DNA from: Zeus faber
Lineage: Eukaryota > Chordata > Actinopteri > Zeiformes > Zeidae
Assembly: GCA_960531495.1 (NCBI GenBank)
Contig: OY482848.1
Location: forward strand, 29,490,708-29,554,707
Length of the DNA stretch: 64,000 nt
Reading direction: 5' to 3'
Shown: positions 56,882 through 64,000 of the stretch, one piece after another
Numbering within the stretch: the first letter of the stretch is position 1
Layout of the letters: every line of letters begins with the position of its first letter
The notes under the pieces: generated by a model
The model's database searches: none
The model's input: only the letters and a program-made list of their open reading frames with translations
Told to the model about the DNA's origin: nothing
Position numbers and translations under genes: made by a program

Positions 56882-59800
56882 ATGAGGACTATAGTTGGCT
56901 TTCTGTTTGACACAAGCATCCTACTTCTCACTGTGACAGCCCAGGAAACTAACACCAGGCTAAAAGAAGCAGCAGGTAGACCTTTCTTTCTCTAATTTAA
57001 CTAACATTGTCTTTACCCATGTTTATTGTTCTTGCCAATTTAAAAAAAAGTTATTTTGTTATTTAATTAATTTAAACTAACTTCAACACTTCACCCTTGA
57101 AGTAAATCAATTTGACTAACTTCTCGCTTTTTGGTAGTTGATAGGGAATAGCTATGAAAACAAATTGCTCCATTGCAATTTGCTCCATCGGGTGAAAAGA
57201 GATATCTTTGATACGTATCTAATTAAACAAGCCAGTAGGTCGTTTATATACATATACACGGTACCACCATACTTACAAAATGCTGGATTTACTATTGCAA
57301 GTAATACAGTTGTTTTATAAAAAAATTTTTAATACTTTTATACTTAATCTTTTGACTTGACTTTATGTATCTTCTGTTCTATGCTGCAAAAAATATTGTT
57401 TCCCCTGGGTATTAAGGGACTATCTTATCTTATCCTTTTTTCACTCATTCAATGTATTATGACAATTTATTTTTCTTTTGACATTCATCTCTTGCAATTT
57501 GAGTTCAAATAAAAGTGCATTCATTCCTACCAAGCAGTGATAAATGCAAGATTACAGTATTCATAAATGTAAGTAATGCCTAAAACATAATCAATATTAT
57601 CAATTAATTATTAATTTGATATATTGTAAATACAAAATGATCTAATTGATTATAAATTGTAAACATGTACACAATCTGAGATTGTGACTGGAAATGTAAC
57701 TTTAAATATTGTGTCTGTGAAAATGTGTAAATGTTTCTTCTATCAGTGTACGGGGCAGAGCTGTCATGCGGGAAGTGGGACTGTGAGTGTGCGTTTAGGC
57801 GCCAGCTCGGCTGCTGCTGCATTGCTTGGCATGTTCAGCAGCTGGATGACCGGACCTTCTTCAGGATGATAGGCCTGTGGAAGGGTCTGTCAGAGCTGGC
57901 AGACAGCGTCCAAAAAGACAAAGGTGCGGCAGCAAGCTCATTCATCAGCTTTTTTCTACAATTTTTAACAATGTAAGTGCTGCTCTAAATAAGCATAAGG
58001 CTACTTATGATGACATTACAAATACTGATGCCGTTTAGGCAATTAATTATCAACAGGCAATTATAAACAAGAAAATCATTGAGGAGTTCTGACCTATGAC
58101 CGAAACGGACTGCTCGCATGCAGGCATTAGCCTGTCATTTTTAAAGGCCCCACATCAGTTAATTCCATTTCTTTTCTAAATTGTCTTGTCTGAATCATGT
58201 TCTTCCTATCCAAACCTTTCCCTATCCCTGTCCCTAATACTTATCCCAAACCTATCCCAATCTATCCTACCCACATCCCAAAGCTATCCAAATCTATCCT
58301 ACCCACATCCCAAAGCTATCCAAATCTATCCTACCCATATCCTAAACCTATCCCAATCTATCCCATCCCTATCCAAACCTATCCTAGCCTATTCCAAACC
58401 TATTCCAATCTATCTAGCCCTATCCCAAAGCTATCCAAATGTATTCCAATCAATAATATCCCAAACTATCCTACCCCTATACCAGCCTATCCTAGCCCTA
58501 TCCCAGCCCTATCCCAATCCTTCCTATACTGTACATATCCCTATCCCAAATCTATACCAATCTATTATATCCCAATCCATCCTATCCTTATTCCAACCTA
58601 TCCTATCCCTATCCCAAACCTATCCAAATCCATCTTATTACAATGTATCCCCATCTATCCTATCCTATCCCAACCGTTCGCAATCTATCCTATCCTAACC
58701 TATCCAAATCCACAGTAGCCCTATTCCAAACTCCTAATTTATCCCATCCCAATCCATCCTAATTTAACTGAACTATCCCAATCTGTCCCATCCTTATCCC
58801 AAACATATCCCAATCTATCCTATCCTGATCCCAAAGGTTTGGATAAGGGTTGGAGTTATTTTGTGTTATTTTCCTTTTTCCTGGTCTCAGGAGGTCTGAG
58901 GGTTGCGTTCACCCCTTCCATGGCCCATACCATGCATTGCTTTGGTCCGTTCTCCACCAGCGTTTCAATCCCGTACAGTGTTATCTCCCTCAACCATGGT
59001 GAGGCATACAACTCAGCGCTAGGTAGCTGCACATGAGCCCGATCTTCACCAATTTGAATGAGTTACTGTTTCTGTGTCATGGAAAATACGGTTGACTAAG
59101 TTAACCGTATTATAGATACGTCTGATAGATTAGTTCGATAAGGTTTAGTCTTCCTTCTTTTCTTGGCAGAGAGCGTTTCACTGAACCACTTCTACTGCTC
59201 TTCTTAACTTTGTCTGAGGTGGATAACAGCAGGTTCAGAAATTAAAAGTCCGGCCTGTTTTTTCTCTAGCCATGCATTGAGCCAGCTGATTTGAGATCAT
59301 TATTTGGACCACTGGGTACAGCTAATTATCACAAATTGACATGGTTGACTCAAAATCCTGAAATAGAATTTTACCTTCTGAACTGCCTTTTTCCATCCCT
59401 TCTTTTTTTCCTGCCAGGATGCATGTTTTTCCTTCTATCCTATTACATATGTGTGCTAGGATCTAGAAAAAGATGAAATACCTTTCCGGTATGGATGACA
59501 CAGCATTATTCATAATAAATACTGCTATATCTGCAATCTTGGATGCCGACTGGAGGATTGGATTACATTTAGCAGACGCTTTTATCCAAAGCGACTTACA
59601 ACTGTTCAAACACCGACGTACGCAGCCATCAGGAGCAATTAAGGGTCTTGCTCAAGGACACTACAGCATGCTAGCAGGAGGAGCCTGGGATCGAACCAGC
59701 AACCTTTAGATTACTAGACCACCAGCTCTACCGCTCTACCGCCTGAGCTACCATCCCACTTGGAAAAACTTCAAAGTTTAAAGATATTAAAAATCTGTCT

Positions 59801-60116
59801 ACGCATTGTGTCCTTGTTTAGGTGTTTTTACGGCCTCGGGCTTGTATTCATTCTCCTTTACAGTCTACTCCAGGTCGCCGGAGGGCCCGGTGAGAGGATG
59901 TACTTCAAGGTGCAGCTGATGAAGAACGGGGAGCTGCTGGCTTCCATGTGGGAGGACAACAGGGAGGACACGCAGGACAGCAGCCCTCAGACAGTGCTGG
60001 TACCGCTGGAGAGAGGAGGCCAGGCCTATGTGGAGCTGCTGACCGTACGGCAACTCTGCGGAGATGCCCATGGTCTCAACACCTTCTCCGGTCACCTGGT
60101 GTACACTGAGTCCTAA
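56882..60116 (+). CDS. Secreted C1q-domain protein (cerebellin-like), frame-broken in last exon
   Basis: Four exons join in phase: 56,882-56,975 (signal peptide-like MRTIVGFLFDTSILLLTVTA), 57,747-57,923 (Cys-rich: CGKWDCECAFRRQ, CCCIAWH), 58,891-59,022 (start of the C1q domain: VAFTPSM, CFGPFSTSVSIPYSVISLN, AYNSALG), and 59,822-60,116 (rest of the C1q domain and stop). The last exon starts VFTASGLYSFSFTVYS. Near 59,887-59,898 one base appears missing, after which the frame changes to ERMYFKVQLMKNGELLASMW and later LCGD, LNTFSGHLVY to the stop TAA at 60,114. Without the shift the domain would be complete with the expected order of C1q strands. As read, translation stops about 10 codons after the break. 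C1q-domain proteins are secreted trimers used in complement-like recognition or synaptic organisation. Acceptors and donors are GT-AG. It may be an expressed gene with a sequence error or a young pseudogene. Confidence 0.75.
57385..57440 (+). repeat. LINE 3'-tail fragment in C1q intron 1
   Basis: TTTCCCCTGGGTATTAAGGGAC followed by TATCTTATCTTATCC, related to the ending at 51,140. Confidence 0.45.
58195..58840. repeat. TATCC-based minisatellite in C1q intron 2
   Basis: Irregular tandem array of CTATCC and CCCAAAC/CCCAATC units over about 650 bp, strongly C/A/T-biased and almost free of G on the plus strand. Two long open frames across it are low-complexity artefacts. Confidence 0.9.
59562..59756 (-). 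repeat. tRNA-derived SINE with L2-type tail, copy 2
   Basis: Reverse orientation of the family at 20,926-21,120: tail AGCAGACGCTTTTATCCAAAG at the left, B box complement GGATCGAACC near 59,688, head near 59,740. It inserted in intron 3 of the C1q gene, 65 bases before the last exon. Confidence 0.85.
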
Positions 60117-60124
60117 CGGCTGTG

Positions 60125-60186
<62 letters not shown>
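60125..60186. repeat. (CA)n microsatellite
   Basis: About 30 CA units, beginning 9 bases after the C1q stop codon. Confidence 0.95.
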
Positions 60187-60189
<3 letters not shown>

Positions 60190-61729
60190 CACATTTGCGT
60201 GCTCAAAAACCAACCCCCACATACACTCCCATAGAAACAAATACACAAACACATACCTGTATATGAAGGTTTACAGCTAAAGTACAAACACAAACCCCTA
60301 CACGCTGGAATGCACACACCCAAATGATTCAAGAATGCAGTCTCAGTATGTCTAGATTGTGTTTCTAGATTCGGTCTGTTTTTGTCGTTGTCATAATTTT
60401 GTCAAAAATATATGTATACATTTTATAATTTTGTCAAAAATAGATTGTGGAATGTGATAATAAGGAAATTAAAACAGTTTTGGTGAAATATTGTTAACTT
60501 TTCAGTTTTTTCCCCCAAGGGGAGTTAGATTAGATTTGGGGGTAATGGCCTTTTCAATTAAATATTGTTGCCTTCATCGTTTTTAAGATTGACAAGTAAA
60601 CCATAGACAATGGTAGAAAGTCAAGATATGAGGTTTTTTTTTTATACCAGTTTTGATATATAAGACACTATGAGTCAGAACGCAGTGAGGAAAACCAGGA
60701 TCATGGTCAGTTATTTTTTATTTCATTTGGGTTTGGAATCTGTTTATTTCTATTAAATAATGAACATGATAAATATGTTTGTCACCACTCAATAAATAGA
60801 TTCAAGATTCAAGATTCAAGACACATCAAAACTAGAATAAAAACAGACAATCGGGGAGCATACTGCACACAGTTGAATAAAGGCATTGTGAAATATCAGC
60901 TAACTTATATTATATTATTAAAAGTTCAAGTTCACGTTCACATATGCATACTGTCACACATATATGCAGTGAAATGTCATGACAGATTTAGTCAAACATT
61001 TTACCAAGATATAAGACGACAGGACAAAAAATCAGAGTGATCAGTACAATACTGCCATCTACAGGATTGAATATTGAAAAGTGTCCACAGCATTATAATA
61101 TTTACACCAACAGAAAGTCTTGCCTTTCAGTAACCTTCAAATGGATTCTCATAAAACTAAGTATGAATGTTCCAATTGGTTGTCTGAACATGTCACCCAA
61201 GTGTCATGATGACTGCCTTAACCAAACAAGATAGTGATGTGTCGGTACGAGTCAGCTCTGTGAGCCGGCTCCCATCTGAGAGCCTATTTTTTTTCAGAAT
61301 AACAGGATGATCCTATAACGTATTTGTTAAATACGATTTAGAAATGTCTCACTTTGGTAATCCAAGAAATGGTGAAACTTTTGTATGTTGTGCCGTTGGG
61401 AGCACACATTTAAATGGTCGAGGAAGATATGTAAGACGACGAACCAATAACATGTTTTGTTTCATATTATATTAAATAAATTCAATGGAAATTTATGTCA
61501 GTATTCATGAAATTATAATGTTGTGCACACATACCAATCATCGGTCAAAACATTGCTAAATTTGTCTGAATGATAAAAGTCAGAAGTGGTACTAAATAAA
61601 GAGCCATTTGGGAGCAGAAAGAGCCGGCTCTTGTTGCAATGATGACAATGACATTATAAGCCATTATGTGATTGGCCACACGTAAATAGATTACATTAGT
61701 ATGTACTGATAATAACCAAACATATTTAG
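60187..61729. other. Downstream of C1q gene, nothing coding recognised
   Basis: Possible polyadenylation signal AATAAA at 60,791-60,796. It includes three GATTCAA units at 60,800-60,822 and an inverted match to the end of repeat R2 at 60,918-60,985. Confidence 0.4.
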
Positions 61730-63060
61730 ACAAATAATTGTCTCCAAAACATGGACCAAGTTTTGTGAAATTCCACTAATCAAATAAGGATTTTCATGTT
61801 ATCTCTACCTAATATTGCCATTAAAATTGATGAGGAGATTCGACTAATGGTCTAAGAAATATGATAAATTTGTATGAGACCACACCCATTGTCAACTTTA
61901 ATGGTTAATGGCGGCCATAATTGCTTATCCGATTATAAATCTTTTATAATACTTTTGTGAAGCCAGGTCCCTTTAGGTCCTTAATTAAGTTTGGTATCAA
62001 TCGGTCAAAAGCTGACAAAGCCTAAGCGAAAAAGCAGTTTTTGAAAAAATTGAAGGTGGAAAGTGTAGTTCGGTAGACTCTCGTGCTAGGATTAACTTTT
62101 TTGTAGAGCACAGTTGCCTGCATATATATTCCAAGTTTTGTGAAAATCCGACTTGTGGTGTAGGAGTTATGGCCCATCTAAATGTCAGAATTTGTCAACC
62201 ATTTGCAAGAGAATATCTACATAGATGCCCAATATCATTAGTCCCTATCATTTACAATCTCAAAAAACATTTCTGAAGAAAGACCGGAATAACAATAGCG
62301 AACTGGCAAAAAAACAATGGGGAATTTTGAATCCCTATTAATCGTCACAGTTGGTACATTTTCTTCCAGTAGTGAAAGTTACGTTTTCGTATTGAGTTTA
62401 ATATTGGTTGACTTTGAAGCATAGAGTCCACCAATAGCAAAGCAGCTTCTCAAGGCTATAAATGAGTAGGACATGAAGGTTTTTTAATGTCACCACAACA
62501 TGCTGAATATTAGTAATTAGATATTAGTCATTAACTTTAGATTGTTCTAATTCTGATTCTGAAGTATTGATGAATTTAATGTCTTTTACCCTTTATCTGT
62601 TACTCTAGATTTTTAGATTATTATTTTACAATACCCCCTATTGATATTGTTTGGGAAAAATTCTCTGAATTTTTAAATCCAAAACTATTTGAAAAATAAG
62701 TTTACGGTCACGTCTCGTTTGAACCGGTATGTCACAAACACCGCGTGGTTAAAGTTTCATCCAAATCAATCAACATTACAAGCAGAAATTAGGGAAAAAC
62801 CGACCTAATTTGACCAAAATCACAGACATGGTCTAATCCATTTAACGCCAAAATATGTCCAACCCGGCTAAAAGTATCTGGAACATAACAATGACATAAG
62901 CTATGAACATGGTTGAGGTGTTGTTTCGACAGGTCTGTGTAAGAATCTTGTGGTTTAAGTTTCATCCAAATCGATCAACATGCAGAGCAGAAATTTGTGA
63001 AAAACCAATTAAATTTCTCTTGAACTTGAACTTGAAATTTGACCCCAAAATATTCAGCTG
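61730..63060 (-). repeat. Long non-coding dispersed repeat R3, second copy
   Basis: Shares 62,650-62,960 with 40,795-41,010 in inverted orientation. It carries phrases repeated within itself (AGTTTCATCCAAATC.ATCAACAT at about 62,755 and 62,958). No coding frame. Confidence 0.4.
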
Positions 63061-63294
63061 GTCGGGCTCGACTGACAAGCCACTACTGTATTCGTAAACA
63101 AAATGAATGAGATGAGATTTAGAGCAAGACGCTTTCTGACATCATCATACTATTAACTATAAATGTGGAGGTTCTAAATCAAAATATACACTTGCACCAT
63201 GTCCATTTTGTGGTGTAGTCTCTATCGCTCTGAAATGGTTATGTGGTAGCAATATCATGGCCAAGACGTGATGTGTGTTTGGACATATTGGACT

Positions 63295-63924
63295 TTAGCT
63301 TTGCCAGCTTTTTGGCCCTGTTCCGCTACAAATATTAACAATGCTGTTAATAGCTGTTTTGCAGAACGTGTCATCTGTAGAACAGATAAGTGATCGTCCA
63401 CATATTGGATCAGGGTGCTGCCAGCAGGGAAAAAGAAAGTCTACGTTTTCTTTAAGTGCGGCGCTAAGAACCGCTGGAGACTCAGCAAAGCCTTGTGGCA
63501 TCCTGGTCCACGTGTTATGCTTCCCCTTAAAGGTAAAATCAAACCAGTACTGGGATTCCTTTTCCACCGGACTGCTCTAAAACGCATTGGCCAAATCTAT
63601 GACCGAAAACCATTTTGATTCACCCGGGACCTGTGCGAGTACAGTGATTGGATTAGGAACTACCAGAGCTCTGCAGTGCACCACATCATTAACCTCACAC
63701 AATTCTTGCACAAAACGCCACAAGACCCCATCTGCCTTTTGAACAGGCAGGATGGGTGTGTTGCATGGTGAGGTCATACACAGTGTAACAATACCGCTCT
63801 GGAAGAGGGACTCAAACACTGGAGGAATACCTTTTTCTGTGTCTCTTCTAACGGGATATTGACATTTGCCTGGGGGAGCCCTTTGGATGTACCGCAACAG
63901 TGTAGCCCTCTTATTGCACCCCAC
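63295..63924 (-). pseudogene. Endogenous retrovirus pol remnant (reverse transcriptase)
   Basis: The minus strand encodes RT of the orthoretroviral type. The opening (GI.PVFESLFQSGIV) leads to SPCNTPILPVQK, a VPNP region, and WFSVIDLANAF with a catalytic Asp (63,924-63,577). A second frame (63,567-63,410) carries MPQGFAESP. The YVDD catalytic motif is near 63,396-63,385 in yet another frame. Frame breaks and stops make it non-functional. The wording is that of retroviral rather than Ty3 elements. The copy continues or ends beyond the window on the N-terminal side; integrase, gag and env are not seen. Confidence 0.75.
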
Positions 63925-64000
63925 ATCATTTTTGTCTTTTGCCTATAAAGATTTGGGGATGTCCGCTAGAACATCAGCGGCCAATTGTATAATTTGGTGG

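Noticed and set aside
58186..58718. Two 170-codon open frames rich in Pro, Ser and Ile
   Set aside because: They read across the TATCC minisatellite in an intron; tandem low-complexity sequence, not a gene.

Overview
The window is nuclear genomic DNA of a ray-finned (teleost) fish. The evidence is a five-exon finTRIM-type gene (a fish-expanded TRIM family), intron-containing genes with GT-AG (one GC-AG) splice sites, an arginine ADP-ribosyltransferase of the fish ecto-ART kind, and a very dense mix of teleost-type mobile DNA (Tc1, L2-, RTE-, L1- and I/Nimb-like LINEs, tRNA-derived SINEs with an L2-type tail, Gmr1-like and other LTR elements, MITEs). The species cannot be named from the sequence.

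Layout. 1-5.9 kb: a minus-strand LTR retrotransposon with two LTRs, a primer-binding site and decayed RNase H/integrase, invaded by other repeats. 6.8-8.5 kb: a second decayed LTR-element piece (gag zinc knuckles and pre-RT region). 10.06-10.67 kb: a TTAA-flanked MITE beside a LINE fragment. 12.58-13.35 kb: the catalytic exon of an ecto-ADP-ribosyltransferase, open and with all catalytic motifs. 14-20 kb: mostly unrecognised intergenic DNA with two dispersed repeat families. 20.1-27.6 kb: a nested pile in which a Tc1 transposon is split by an I/Nimb-like LINE plus a SINE and cut at its 3' side by an L2 LINE, followed by an L1-like LINE. 27.9-28.8 kb: a rhodopsin-like GPCR pseudogene, with parts of the same locus repeated in inverted orientation at 31.2 and 35.8-36.0 kb. 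31.9-35.6 kb: two opposed Gmr1-like Ty3 elements whose domain order is PR-IN-RT-RNase H. 36-41 kb: AT-rich intergenic repeats.

The right part holds the best genes: a complete finTRIM gene on the minus strand (45,901 to 41,106, five exons, 535 codons predicted); a TPPP family gene (tppp2-like) on the plus strand with three coding exons (50,442-52,889); and a four-exon secreted C1q-domain gene on the plus strand (56,882-60,116) whose last exon carries a one-base frame break. The window ends in a decayed endogenous retroviral RT on the minus strand (63.3-63.9 kb).

There is no operon-like logic. The genes are independent eukaryotic loci, although three of them (ART, finTRIM, C1q) belong to families tied to immunity or secretion. 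I found no CRISPR array, no rRNA and no intact tRNA. The most unusual items are the Gmr1-type pol order, the finTRIM gene with an Asp in place of the RING His and a GC splice donor, the frame-broken C1q gene, and several long perfect palindromes or hairpins without an obvious owner.
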